Positions 47,501 to 59,669 of a stretch of 64,000 nucleotides of DNA are shown piece after piece. Made by a program: the position numbers and the translations under genes. This DNA comes from Nymphaea colorata (taxonomy: Eukaryota; Streptophyta; Magnoliopsida; Nymphaeales; Nymphaeaceae): the NCBI RefSeq assembly GCF_008831285.2, contig NC_045139.1, forward strand, positions 35,499,706-35,563,705, given 5' to 3'. Each line of letters opens with the position of its first letter. Within the stretch, counting starts at the first letter, position 1. Under the pieces are notes generated by a model. That model was not told the DNA's origin. It saw only the letters and a list, made by a program, of their open reading frames with translations, and did not search any database.

Positions 47501-50500
47501 TCCCAAAAGGTAAATGCCCAAAACGTTCATGCCAGTACATAAAAGACTGAAGACAATCTTCTCTTCTCTTATCTGTCTTGCGGATCGCTGTCAACAGAGC
47601 AGTAGCCACACGTATGGGAAGACGATATAATCCATCAGAAGCTAAATCAATCCCAATCCTCTTCCCTGTCACCAAGTCCTGCAAAACACAACGATCGGCA
47701 GAGAATATAAGTTCACAATTCAATTCTTTAGTAAGTCTACTGACTGATAAGAGATTTAAAGGAAACTGGGGAACATGTAAAGCGCCCTGCACATGAAATT
47801 TGTCCAACAAGGACAGAGTGCCTTCGCCTGCCACACAGGTAGAGGAACCATCTGCAAGAGAAACACGTTCCCTTCCCGAGGACAACTTATACTCATGAAA
47901 CAATTTTGGATTACCTGTCATGTGATGAGTAGCACCACTATCAACAATCCATTCCCCCACAGAAAAGTTACCTTGATTGCCAATAACTACAAGAGCATGA
48001 TTAGCTGTAGTTCTCTCTGAGGTCTCAGTCTTGTTGACATCGATCCTGCCCAAATAAGCCCTTAGTTCACGAAGCTGGTCAGCAGAAATGGAGACTTTTT
48101 CTCCACTAGAGGCTTGCACCTCAGACATAGGCGTTCTCCCAGTCAAAGATCTCCCTCTGTTTCCCTTCTTTTCTGGATGAAGATCCCAGCAATAATCCAC
48201 AGTGTGACCTGTCTTCTTGCAGTGAGTGCACCGGCGAAGAGACCTAGATGGGCCGCCAGGACCACGACTCACGAGAGCAGATCTCTCGTTATAGGGCACA
48301 AGTTCCCTCTTCCCTTCTTTTGTAACAAGCCTTCTCTGTTCTTCCGCTTCAACACAGGAGTACACATCTTCAATACTGGACACCTCCCCTGAATTCAAAA
48401 TCTGGCTTCGAACATCTTCAAACTCATCATTTAAACCTGCTAAAAATAGGAACACCCTGTTTTCCCATTCATGAGCAACATAGAGCGCCTGATCATGGGG
48501 ACAATGCCAAGGAATATCAGAATGATAGTCAAGCTCTTCCCACTTGGCTTTCAAAGCCCCATAGTACTCTGCAACAGACGAGTTCCCTTGTCGAATGCCA
48601 TAGACTGTCTTCATAACTTGGTAAGTACGAATTGTCGTTTTCTTTTGGCCATACATTTGCTCGAGGACCACCCACATGTCTCTAGCAGTCTTCTTCCGAA
48701 GGATAAGGGGCTGAATATCGGCAGAAACGGAGTTGACAATCCAAGTTTTCACTTGATTATCCTCAAGAAACCAAGTATGCCACACATCACTTGTTCTTGC
48801 TGGTTCGGGGTTGCTCCCATCAATATAGGCCATGCGACCACGGCCAGCAATCCCCATAGTCATAGCAGGTGACCACGAGAAATAGTTTTCCTTGGTGAGG
48901 CGAAGAGTGATGACCTGCATGGGAACATTCTCAGTTCTAAAAGCCCCTATTTCAGTCGGATTGGTGTTGACGGTGGACAAGGAAGAGGCTGCCATAATCA
49001 CAGACCAGTAGGCAGCAAGGGCAGCAGGAAGCAACAACACAATACAACACCAAAAAAAAAGGACAGAGAGCTAGCAACGGAACCAGGCAAAGCGGCGACC
49101 GCTGGAATCAGGCAGTCGGCGCGGCGCTGGGCAGAAATAGACCGCCGGAACCAGGCAGAGCGGCGCGGCGCCAGAAAAAGACACGGCGTTGGGCGGAAAA
49201 AGACCGCCGCTGGACAGGTCGTCGTTGGGCAGGCCGACGCTGGGCGGAAGCGGCGGAATCCTGAGCGGCGCTGATCAGGGCGTCGCTGGGCCGGTTGTCG
49301 CTAGGCGAAGACGGCGGAATCCTGAGCGGCGCTGATCAGGGCAGCGCTGGGCGGAGACGGCGGCGGGACGACAGACGACGCTTGGGCACGAGCGTCGGGC
49401 ACGGGCGAGACGATGAACAGTGCCGGGCGATTCTCCTCCAACACGGGCAAAAGACAACCAGAAACGCCGGAACTTCACGGCTCTGATACCATGTAGAGAT
49501 ACGAACAAGAAGAAGAGGAAGAGAAAACAATGATCACGATGTAACGTGGAAAACCCTCAACACGAGGGAGAAAAAACCACGAATGAGGAGGAGTTGGTGC
49601 CCACTAGCAGCCAGACTCTCTCTCTCTTAAGATTATCATTAACACATAAGGATTAGGGTTACATGACTTAAGTAGAGCCCAAAAACGGGCTACAAGGCGG
49701 GTCGGGTATGGATCTGGACCCGAACCACACAATCTATCAACAATGCCCTTAAGTAGCACCTCAGGATAATAATTAATAAATCCATAATGGATCCAGAACT
49801 GCAAACCAGAACATACAAATAAATATATCTTAACATATATATTGTATATATTTTTTCTGGAAATAAAACAGTCAGGAGCATATCTCCCAGCAAATCCTTT
49901 ATTGGAAGTTTGGAACACATATATCAATATTAGAAATCCTTATGCATTTAAGATCAGTGTTTTATTATCAGCTCCCTATGTATTTGGTCCTCAAAATTTT
50001 AAGTTGTATTAAAGTTCCAGTTTTAGTGTCTTTTATGTAGATAAGGTATATGCTTATTCATCTTTTAATCTTTTTCTATTTAAGGTTTTTGAATAACCAA
50101 TTTACTACAATCTGGACTTATCTTCCTACAATTTAGTATCTGTTAGACTTCTAATGGCTAGTTGGGGAAGTTTAACTAGCCTCTGTACCTGATCCCAATA
50201 GCTGTCAGGCTAGGTCTACCCTCTATAGGACACAGTATGTACATATAAGGATATATGGGTAAACCGACGCACCAGGAGTTAGGGAATTGAATTGTTATCT
50301 TGAGCACATTTTTCAGCTTGGTAAGTATAGTGCAATTTATCTCTATTATCGAATTTGTATCAAAATTTTTCGTTTTGCCCAGTTTGTGGATGTTAATTAT
50401 GGTTTCCCCTAGCTTCTGGGTCAACCATAGCTTCGCTTTGATTCTTGATATACTTGAAAACATGACAATTCTTTCAACATGTACAATTGGGAGAACAAAG

Positions 50501-53500
50501 GAAGGTATCAGCCTGGACCTTCTTGTTAAAACAGAAAAAAGAAAGATAATAACAATAACATGCTTGGAAAACACGTGAACTATTTAGTTGCATTAAAGGT
50601 TTCTCTGAAGTGAGAAAGAACTATACCATGGTCAATCCTCCTCCTTCATGTCCCGCTGCAAGGATCATCTTTGGTAAGCCAGGAACAGGCCCAATAATTG
50701 GTTTCCCATCATGCACTACAAGTTTTGGTAACTATGTTACAAATACCAGCGATGGTTATAGATAAATTTCAAAAACATCAATAAAAGAATGTTTCACTGG
50801 AGACTTCGCTACAACAATTTTTCACACATGCTTTCCCAAACATATAATCCCCCAGGTCCACAGTCCACACATGTATACCAACTCATGCATATGCCTGCAT
50901 GCGTGTCCACTTTCCTGAATCAGAGCACACACATGGACGGAATTTTTGTCCTGGTGCAAGGATAACATGCAATATAAAACTATAATCAGAGAACCTTATT
51001 TTGACCCAGCCTAGATGCCTTACTAAAAGCACTTCGCAACACTACTTTCACTAGAAAAATGGACAATCCTGGACACTGTTTCACTGTCAACCACAAAGCA
51101 GCGAGGATATGACCAGATAAAATGTTGCAGAGGCAAACTGTGATGCACCAGCCGTTCTTAGTAACTAAATGGGCCAAGAATGACTGCTTACTTGGCTCAT
51201 TCTATGCATCCCAGTCGCCACACCTGGGAGGTGACGGCAGTTGCACTATGTCAAAAAGAACCTCCCAGCAACAATGTAGCCTTTGGACAGCTGAAAGCAA
51301 GGTTCTGTTGCCCCCCAAACAACTGGGAATCCAGGTTTTGTAGACCTACTTCCTCCAAAGTCTAGATTGACCATAACCTGCATTGAGGTGGTGTTGCACC
51401 ACACACCCTCCAAATAATATTTTACATGCAATGAAACCATAAGTCTGAAACCTATAAATTGCAGGTATTGCAGGCCTTCACAAACAAGCCATTAGCTCCT
51501 TACATGATAGATGCTCCAAGAAAATGCCTCATCGTCCATTATAGCACCACGAGTCTTATTCAGTTCACTCTAGAAGAGTCATAATAAGAAATGAAGAACT
51601 TACTGTAAGGACGAAATCCAATCCTTATTTTTCTGCTTCTTAACATGTCCTGTCGAGGGAGGTCTCTTAAAGCAGGAAAAAACTGTTGTGCACGATCTAA
51701 TATGCAATTCACAATAGATTCATCCATTCCATTGTCAAATCCAATGAACTGGCGACTACTTCCTGAAAATTTTGTCAATGTGGTCACAGTTTCAGATCAA
51801 AATAAGATAGCATAGAATAATGTTATTCAGCTTGAAATCTTAAAAGTTATAAAGCATGTGATACAACTTCAAAAAGGGAAAAAAAAAAAACTCTTATGCA
51901 GAATGAACAGGCAGAGATATTTCATGTTTACCAAATAAAATTTTAATAACAATAGCAAATGAGAAAAAAAAGGCTGTCTAGGGGCTTAGAGAAAAACGCT
52001 CAAAACCCAACTGACCCCTGACTTACTACTTAAAAAACTCAGAAGTACAATACTTAATAATCTGTAAATAATAAAAAGGAAGAGTTCATTATATATAAGG
52101 AAAAGGCGCTTTAGAAACTGCATGCTAGCTTGTACCCAAAAACAGTCTTTAAAAGCCGTTCAGAATTTACTGAATTTGTTCTCAGTTGATAGAAATAACA
52201 AGCTAAGAAAGACAGTGGAGCAGTCAGCCAACATTCAGCACTTGAAAGACCTTTGGCTCCGTCACTATGGACACAAGCTGACAGACTAAAACCAACAAAT
52301 CATGTGCTACAACAAAGCTAACTAAGAACATAGGGTCTATGAAAAACCAGCACACAGAGCACAGACCTAAAAGCAAATTTCCTGTAGCATCAGTTGTAGC
52401 TGTCATTGAAATTGACAACTTCTCGCATTCAGAAACTCCGGAAGCAGATAAATTGGATGATCGAGAAATGATCTGATGATCAACATATCCAAACTCCATT
52501 ATACCATGATTTAGTTGCATTTTCTGAAAATTTTCTAATATGACAAGGTACCCCTGGAGAAGCAAAGAAAGACTATCAAATAATTATAAGAATAGAGTAT
52601 TCCACACAGAGGGACTGTTATAAAAAAAAAAAAACAACCAACATTGCTTCAACGTAGAAAACTTCCAGTCTTCCACCATAATTTATGTTGAGTCACTTAC
52701 TTGTACAAGTTTAGGACAGCACTACTTTAGCTTCATGAATACAAAAAAAGTCGCAAATTTACATGCATAGCACCCTTAATTTCCCTGTCTTCAACTTCAA
52801 TAACTAACCCAAGCTATAGGTTACGGACATAAGGAAGCCATGGCCATTAAGTTTTTATTTTTTTTTCTTTTTTTGGTCGAATGGGAGCTTTGGTTATAAC
52901 AATTCTTGATATTTTAAATCCTTCAAAATCTCTTTGCACCCCATAAATCCATTTAGCACAAAAAGGTCGACTCCAGAAGCAATAGAAAGCCCCAAAATGA
53001 ACATGAGCTGACTAATGTAAGACATAAACCAACCCATCAAGTTGTTGCTTGAATGCTAAGAACAAATGAACTAATCAACAAGAAGAAGGCACTGGAAGGA
53101 AAACCTTATAATTGTAAATAAAGTTAATCAGACATGGTGGTCATGCCTTGCAGTCAAAACCAGATACCGTAAATGGAAATTTAACTGCCTCAACTAGGTG
53201 TTACCAATTTTATCAAAAAAGCAACATATTAGGTATGGAATAGATCCTGCAAACTTCTACCTAAATGCCATAACATTTAGGGACAACACAGAATGATAGA
53301 ATTAGGTTCAGGAAAGGATATGTCAGTGATTTTGTTAAGGTTCATAACTTCCATGAGAAAAAAAGAAAATCAAGAAAACATTGTTACAGTTACAAACATC
53401 CTAGCCTAGATGTACGACACTTGGTCAAAAAATTAAAACGAAAACCAAATATCCTTTGTATTTCCAATTCCAGCAACAACCAAGCAGAGTATTAACATAA

Positions 53501-56500
53501 AAGACAGTATAAAACCAGGTATAGAACTCCAACCTCATGTATGTGTCAAAGCAAAGCATTTTCTGTGAAGACTATTGGGCAATGATAAAAGTGAATCTTC
53601 AAACTGAATTTATTGGAAAAGGATTATGGGAACTAAAGATAACAGCTTATAGGGTCTTAAGAAGAAAATGTGATTTTCTCCTTCCAAATATTTACAAAAG
53701 AAAAAGGTAAAATTAATAGCAACTTCTTTCAACTTAAAATAGAACATGAGGAAAACTCCTCTATGACAGTAGGTTCTACTACTCAATCTTAAGGAGACAA
53801 TCTCTGATGCTTTGTTAAAATTATCTGGACTAAGATTACCCTAAATAATATGTTGTCATGGCCAACCTAGTCATCAGTTAACTGCCTATTTATACACCCA
53901 GTTATGGTCAAGTAGGGGCATCAGCTACTTAACATTTGGCTTGCATTGTGTGCACATGTGCTCATGCCTGCGTTTAGGAATTGTCATGAATTGCTTATGC
54001 AGTGGCTAAAATCTGGGAAGCTGTAGTGCATGCCTGTTGTATTGCTTGCTCAAAAACCATCAGTTTAAGATGCAATGAGTTCTGTATTTGATCATACACA
54101 ATGACAAGGAAAGAAGTTGCACACAAGGATTAAAGCTGCTCAAACAGACAAAATAACAAGAACAAAAGGGAAAAGATTCCCATAAGCAGTCCCTATTTGA
54201 CAGAGAATATGGAAAAAAGAGAAAGAAAGAAAAAGAAAAGTAGCAAAACAGAGAAAATGGGGGTTTTTAAATTCCTCCACCCCACAATATATTAGAAGAT
54301 GAAACTCAGATTTTTAGTAGCATTAAATTTAAGGACATACTAGTTCTTTATTTGAGGAGCCTAGGTGCCTCAGGTTAGGTGTTTAGGCTGCCACCCAGCA
54401 CCTAGATCGGTGCCTTTGGCCCCATGGGTGGTAATCCACGAAATATGCTGCACCATTATGAGCATTTGGAATGGAGGTGCATAATACCTAAACTTTACCA
54501 AGTAATAAAGTGTCAAAAGGAAAGTAAGTTACCAAAAAAGAAAATCCATTACTTCATTTTCACCTCAAGATACAAACATGACAACTATAATTTTTGTAGA
54601 TACCACAAGTACTTGGCGATTAGCATAGAGATGACCTTTCTAGGTATCACAGGGACAGAAAATGAGATGTTTAATCCCTTGAAAAGGTCTTGAATTAAGG
54701 ATCCACTCCAGGCACCAGTTGCCACTACAAGAGCTTGTTCACAGTACAGTATATTCTTGGAAGTTTGGACACCCACAACCTCACCACCATAATCGGACCT
54801 ACATAGCATAACATGATAGAAAGCCACATTAATGAAGGCAGAAATTCAATAGTTAAACAATTCAGGGAGAAAATGCATTCCGTCACCATTGACTGAAGCA
54901 TACCTTACTAAGGAGATTACTGGCTCATGAAAGAATTCCTTATACCTGCCCTGCAAACCAGAGGACCTATTCCCCTATATGTAACCAAGATCGACAAGGT
55001 CAGCATGCCTTCCACTTTCCTTCATTTAAGTAACTGTAAGAAGACAATATCTCTAGCATACCTTTTCAATAAAATCCACAGCAAGTTGAGCATCTATCTG
55101 GCAATCATCTGGGACAAAAGCAGCACTCCAGTCCCTTCCAACTTGAAGAGATGGCTCTTCTGCAGCCAGAGAACCAGCAGACAAGAACTCTGCTCTCAAA
55201 TCAGCTTCAGAGAGTAACTTAACTCTACTTGCCAGCATCTCCGATTCTTCAGGAGTTCTACCAATCAACAAGCTTCCTATTAATCAACATAAGATTAAGA
55301 TACTTTTATAACATATTAACATGTCTGCATGATTTACTGCTATTGATAAGATCAGAAGGCAATAAGGGAAAAAGAAAAAACCACAAAGAGAAACTAGACA
55401 AAGTATTTTATAAACCTAGAAAATGGTGGTAAATACACCTTTACGAAAATGATGGTAACTTAATCTAGTTATTTCACATTAAATGCTTCCTGTATTTGTT
55501 TTTCAGCGAAGGGAAAAAAACCACCTCACTGCCAAAACATTTGGCCAATGCCTTCCAAACAAGCATTCAAGTCATATGCATTTTAACCCAACCCCTTCTC
55601 CAATCCAGACATCTTGCCCAACTAACAGCCAACAAAATACCAAAACATATCTCTGGAGTATAAACACACTGGCATTATCTGAAAACTCCACCAAGGGGGT
55701 TACAGAATTTCTTATTTGACAGTTGAAACAATAGCTAACTCATATAGCACCTTCAAATCATCTTGAGAACCTCAAAGGCATAACTTGTTGATTTTTGAAC
55801 AGCAGTCTATTGCATATTAAAACTTCTATGGAGAGGATCAACAACATAAAAAAGGAACAATTTGCTGTCAATGTTATACAGAGACCCCAGGTTCAAATTT
55901 TCAAGCCAATGGACAAACTTCAGTACAAGACAATCTCTGATGTAATGACAACAAATGACCTGCACATGAAGAACCTTAGAGGCTAATGACAAAGACAGGT
56001 TTCACCCTCCCACCAGAATCTATTCTTCAACAGTTTTCCCCTCTTTCAGGTATCATATATGACAAACATGAAACATGAAATAAAGCATGTGCAAGAAAAA
56101 GATGGGAGCATCAGGATCATTTCTGACATAAGGGGAAAAGAGGGAGTATTTATAGCATCAATAATTTAACAACAATCCAATACAGTAAGAATGTTTGATA
56201 ATGAGCATGACAACAAAGCAATAAGAAGAGTGAGTATAATCATGATGATGGAAATTGAAAAAGCCTAGAACAGAAGAGCGTGAAGCATCAGCAGAAGGGA
56301 AAACACCAAAAGAAAAAGAAAACAAAGCTTGCTTAACTGAAACACAAGGAAACTAGTTCTGGAAGAGAAGAAAAGGGGTGATGGACATGAAGCAAGAGGA
56401 CAGACTGGAATATTCAACCAGGTTGTCACAGCATTGTAAGAAAACATAAGAAACCATAAGCAAAAATAAAATAGTCAGTGAGTTCCATAAGTGAAATATT

Positions 56501-58406
56501 GTAGCAACACATGATTATCATACAGGAGAAATCTCTATTTCATGAGAGAGGGAAACAAAGACACATATTTTCAACGAAGAAGATAACATTTCGCATCTAG
56601 CCAAGAAGACAACCTGCATTGCTCAAACAGGTTATGAAATAGCACAAAGGAAAAAATCTAAGAAGCAGGAAGAGATATCAATGAGTCAAGTGAATTACGT
56701 AATATGTTATTTGTCATAGGTAAACATTCTTTCATTCAATAGAAAAGGAAAAACAGAATATGCATTTTTAATGACAAAGAATAATATAAGTTTCGCTTGA
56801 AGCACAGGGACAACCTAGATCCTTCAACCAGGTAAATTTAGCAAAGCAAGAAAATCTAAGAACATTATTAAATATAGAAGAGTTAAGTGATATGCATAAG
56901 TGAAATGTCGTAGATAATTTACAAGAGAAACAATGTCTACTTCATTAGGGAAGTGAAAGCAAAACGCACATCTTCGTTGACTACAATAATAAATCAGGAT
57001 ACGGATATCAAATGATAGGGCCATGTGTAACCTGTTTTCTTCCATCCTAGCTCTTGCGAAGGATCCACGCCATGAAACCGCAACTCATCCACCAAATCTT
57101 CCCATAGCTTTTTGCTTCTGTTGCAGAGATCCCATGTCTCACTTCCAGGTGTTTTATGTGTCATCCATATGTAACCTTGGCCTAACAATGCCATGTAATC
57201 ATCGACAGAATAAATATCATTCCCAACAAACACCACTAAAAATCGTGACAGGAAGAGTAATAATCTTTTAATATAATCAACGAAACTAAATTGCTATCTG
57301 CTTCTTGATATCCACATAATATAGAGGACAATCTATAGGAAAGATACTTAAATCAAATTTTGATAGCCTTCGACATGGACGCTGTTAGACTTGGATTGCA
57401 TCTTCATGTAACAATATTCACAATACGTTGATAAATAGATGCAAAGCTGACAACCAAATGAACAATATTACTGTCAGGAAAATAAGAAGTAAAACCGCTT
57501 CAATTCAAGCTACGGAAGTAGTATTAATCTAAAGCAAGATTAAGAAATTCCGGGAATGAAACAGTCACAGCTAGTACCCAGGTCGAGCTACCGAGCTACC
57601 ATAAAACATATCGGGTTCTCAAGTTAATATGCCCAACCAAGTATGCTCCCTGAAGCCAAACTGTCTTACCTTGACTTGTTATTCATGCATACAACTCAAG
57701 CTATAGTAACAGATCCCAATCATATGCTGGACGGATTCACATCAACCAAGTATGTGCCCCACTTCAGGGATCGCAATCCTAGAATTTAAACTACATTAGA
57801 ATATATGTGTTTAACAACCATCAAGCTATTTGCATACTAATGTGTCTTAAGTACTCCTGATTTCAGCCGGACCTGACAAATCTGGTGCAGAAAACTGAGA
57901 TTACTTAAGTGCAGGAAGTGGATTACTGTGCTCCCGAAGACCAATAAATCTCTACGTTAAGATCAGAATGGCCTAGTAGTTGCTTATGCTTCAGGTAACA
58001 CAGAGCACCATACGAACAAAAATGGCCTTACAGAATTCCAAAAAAACGTCAACAGAATAAAAGAAGACTAGAAGGACGACGCGCAGAGTCCACCTGCACC
58101 AGTTGCGCCGGAACATGGGACCCCGGCATCCACCACGGCGACTGACAGATTGGTCGTCATCAAGAAGCGCCTGGCCACGGTTAACCCAATAATCCCGGCC
58201 CCGACTACGACGACATCGAAAGTTGAGTTCTCGACCGCGGTTGGTCTGAAACTTGAGGTCACCGATAGCCGGGTCCAACGGTTACTAGACCTCCTTATTC
58301 CAGACACAAATATGATGTGAGGGTAAGTCCTCGAACAAGACCTGGAGAGAGACTTGGTGTTTCCGAGAGAATAGGAAGAAGAAGAAGAGAGCAGACAGGC
58401 CTCCAT
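41559..58406 (-). CDS. FAD-dependent oxidoreductase, DAO/glycine-oxidase-like, plastid-type
   Basis: Exons (minus): 58406-58094, 57181-57032, 55276-55062, 54950-54904, 54798-54636, 52553-52367, 51762-51604, 50715-50627 and 41657-41559; together 1422 bases, 473 residues, every junction GT-AG and in phase. It resembles Arabidopsis At5g48440, a FAD-dependent oxidoreductase of the DAO superfamily with no settled substrate. Residues 1-60 are Ser/Arg-rich and look like a transit peptide. The dinucleotide-binding fold is at 64-94 (DVVVVGAGIIGLTVARR, with acidic end VVDAG), followed by SGATGAGQGYIW. Later blocks include VVATGAWSG and the C-terminal FAD-binding signature MHDGKPIIGPVPGLP...AAGHEGGGLTM. 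The start at 58406 (MEACLLSSSS) fits a transit peptide; an upstream in-frame ATG at 58487 is less likely. Its last intron is 9 kb and carries a whole retrotransposon. Confidence 0.92.
42780..43700 (-). pseudogene. Decayed copia gag fragment in the same intron
   Basis: At 43317-43565 (minus) the frame retains LQERSLTVMEYLNKIKGIT, a copia gag (UBN2-type) block. At about 42960-43020 a zinc-knuckle-like C..C...H....C remnant and at about 42790-42830 a possible protease-region remnant can be made out in other frames. It is much more degraded than the neighbouring full element; no LTRs were identified. Confidence 0.6.
44461..44711 (-). repeat. 3' LTR of the copia element
   Basis: 251 bp, TGTAGAGATACG to ATCTATCAACA on the plus strand. 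It differs from the other LTR at 44658 (A versus G) and 44683 (C versus T). Confidence 0.95.
44706..49040 (-). pseudogene. copia gag-pol polyprotein with one nonsense codon and an integrase gap
   Basis: One frame of 1445 codons is interrupted by a single TGA at 47234-47232. Numbering from 49040: gag is about 20-260, the zinc knuckle 271-284 (CTHCKKTGHTVDYC), aspartic protease DSGA 367-370, integrase zinc-binding H/H/C/C about 504-536, and first catalytic Asp near 563 (HSDVWGP). After the stop the frame continues with SDNARE (second Asp). The block that normally carries the third catalytic acidic residue is missing: TSCSY runs straight into RQLLNVTRALL. Reverse transcriptase (YVDDMIVTG) and RNase H (SDADWAG, SSAEAEY, YCDNKSA) look intact. 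Gag more likely starts at the second Met, 48995 (MAASSLSTVN). As it stands the copy cannot make a full polyprotein. Confidence 0.92.
44712..44720 (-). other. Polypurine tract of the copia element
   Basis: GAGGGGGAG on the minus strand lies directly before the 3' LTR. It is also the last coding stretch: the pol frame reads through it and stops 3 bases inside the LTR. Confidence 0.9.
49041..49479 (-). other. GC-rich leader of the copia element
   Basis: The untranslated leader between the primer-binding site and gag is strongly GC-rich, unlike the rest of the window. It contains a 30-base direct repeat (GGCGGAATCCTGAGCGGCGC and following) at 49252 and 49313, and many GGCGCTGGGC / CCGCCG-like short repeats. 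Confidence 0.85.
49480..49491 (-). other. Primer-binding site of the copia element
   Basis: On the minus strand TGGTATCAGAGC begins immediately after the 5' LTR; this is the classic initiator-tRNA-Met complementary site of plant copia elements. Confidence 0.92.
49492..49742 (-). repeat. 5' LTR of the copia element
   Basis: 251 bp with the same ends as the 3' LTR and 249 of 251 positions identical. It would drive transcription toward lower coordinates, the same direction as the host gene. Confidence 0.95.
54357..54425. repeat. CCTAGGTGCC-type repeat end
   Basis: CCTAGGTGCCTCAGG, GTTTAGGCTGCC and CACCTAGATCGGTGCC resemble the ends of the element in bL25 intron 2 (5636-6770). It lies in intron 5 of the oxidoreductase gene. 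Confidence 0.4.
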
Positions 58407-58767
58407 TTTTTCAGCGGAGTTCAGTCCAGTCGAACGACACTTAAAGCTCCGTATATGAATAACGGAAATTTTAACGAACACCCCCAACTAATTGAGCATA
58501 TTGTAAAAACCAGCTCACTTTTAGAATTTTTCACTTAATCGACTTGGTTACTGAGAGCACTTTCCCTGTCAGAAAAGCATGTTCTCACCTCTTTTCAAAG
58601 GGTTATTTTGTAATTTTCATTGGAGATATTTTTATTCCTTTTTTACCCTCATAAAAGGAGGGGTCTTCCATTTAATTTATGGGGCATTTTGGTAACTTTC
58701 ATCCTGCAGGCGAATTTAAGTGTTATATATATATATATAACGGAGCAGGTTTTTTGCTTAGGAAGTA

Positions 58768-59190
58768 GGAATGTCATAAATGGACCCGAAATGGGTATCG
58801 ATTGAATTGCTTAAAAAAGTTATAGAAAAAGATTAACATCAGATTAAGAAATTGTATCCAGTTCCTATCTGAAAAAATGACATACAACCATATTCGGGTT
58901 CGGTTTGAATAAATATCTTACCGTATTCGCATTTAGGTTTAAATAAGTATCTTACATTCAATATTCATACAGATTGAAAGCCTTTTTAAACATATGATAC
59001 TGCAGTTAAGATTCATTTGTGTATTTAAAAGTCGGATTGGAATTCAGTTGCGAATTTAAAGTTGGAAGAAGATCATATTTGAATTTGGAGTTTAAAATTC
59101 AGACTTTATTATGGCATTATCTTTTTTCATTCATATTCAAATCCAAATACGTGAACATCAGATGATTCTAATATGATAATGGTTACATCC
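58768..59190. mobile_element. AT-rich terminal-inverted-repeat element, copy 5
   Basis: It begins AGGAATGTCATAAATG and ends ATGGTTACATCC; the interior has ACATCAGATTAAGAAATTG and CATATTCGGGTTCGG-type phrases like the other copies. The ends are the most diverged of the five. Confidence 0.5.
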
Positions 59191-59669
59191 TAGCCAGAAG
59201 GGTGTGTGACAATATTGGGGAGTCTTGGCATGGGGCACATACACCAGCTTTCCAATATAGCATGATCTCATGTGGCAGAGAAGGTGTTATGTTTGACCTC
59301 CTTAACACACGATCATGTGTTCGGAGGTGCTCGCGGGTGTTGCATGCATTGTATTGCTCGTTTGTGATTGGTTCAAAATTGAATTCAGTAACATCCAGTT
59401 CTTGGAGCCCAATGGGCATACCCTAGCTGGTTGGGTTGGCTGGTGAAAGTTTGATCGTTAGTTTGATTCCGTGAACGAAACTCTACTGGGCTGAAAACAT
59501 TATACACTAGTTGACCGATATCCCGCTTCCCACCCAGGTTTCAAAGTAATCCCGAACCCCGAGGTAGGAGAAGGTTTAGGGGGGGGGGGGTTTGACCTCC
59601 TATTCTTAATGCATACAACCAATACAAGTTTGCAAGTTTACTTATTGTCAAACTTGTAAACATGGTGGA

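Larger units (their letters stand above)
44461..49742 (-). mobile_element. Ty1/copia LTR retrotransposon, 5282 bp, probably Ale/Retrofit lineage
   Basis: Two 251-bp LTRs (TG...CA ends) bound a gag-pol region on the minus strand in the order gag, protease, integrase, reverse transcriptase, RNase H, which is the copia order. A tRNA-Met-type primer-binding site abuts the 5' LTR and a polypurine tract abuts the 3' LTR. The flanks ATGCT (44456-44460) and ATGCC (49743-49747) are a likely 5-bp target duplication with one change. The two LTRs differ at two positions only, so insertion was recent. Assignment to the Ale clade rests on length, the single frame and the short LTR. It is in the same orientation as its host gene. 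Confidence 0.93.
41658..50626 (-). other. Last intron of the oxidoreductase gene (9 kb)
   Basis: The donor follows GGATTGACCATG (GTATAG) and the acceptor is TTGCAG before GCCTTGGGAAC. Removing it joins GGGLTM to ALGTAEMVVDM, as in the family. It holds an intact-length copia element (44461-49742) and an older copia fragment (about 42780-43700). Confidence 0.88.

Noticed and set aside
58068-58487. Upstream start (58487) for the oxidoreductase
   Set aside because: The 27 extra residues lack transit-peptide character and are not expected in the family; 58406 gives a natural plastid-type start.
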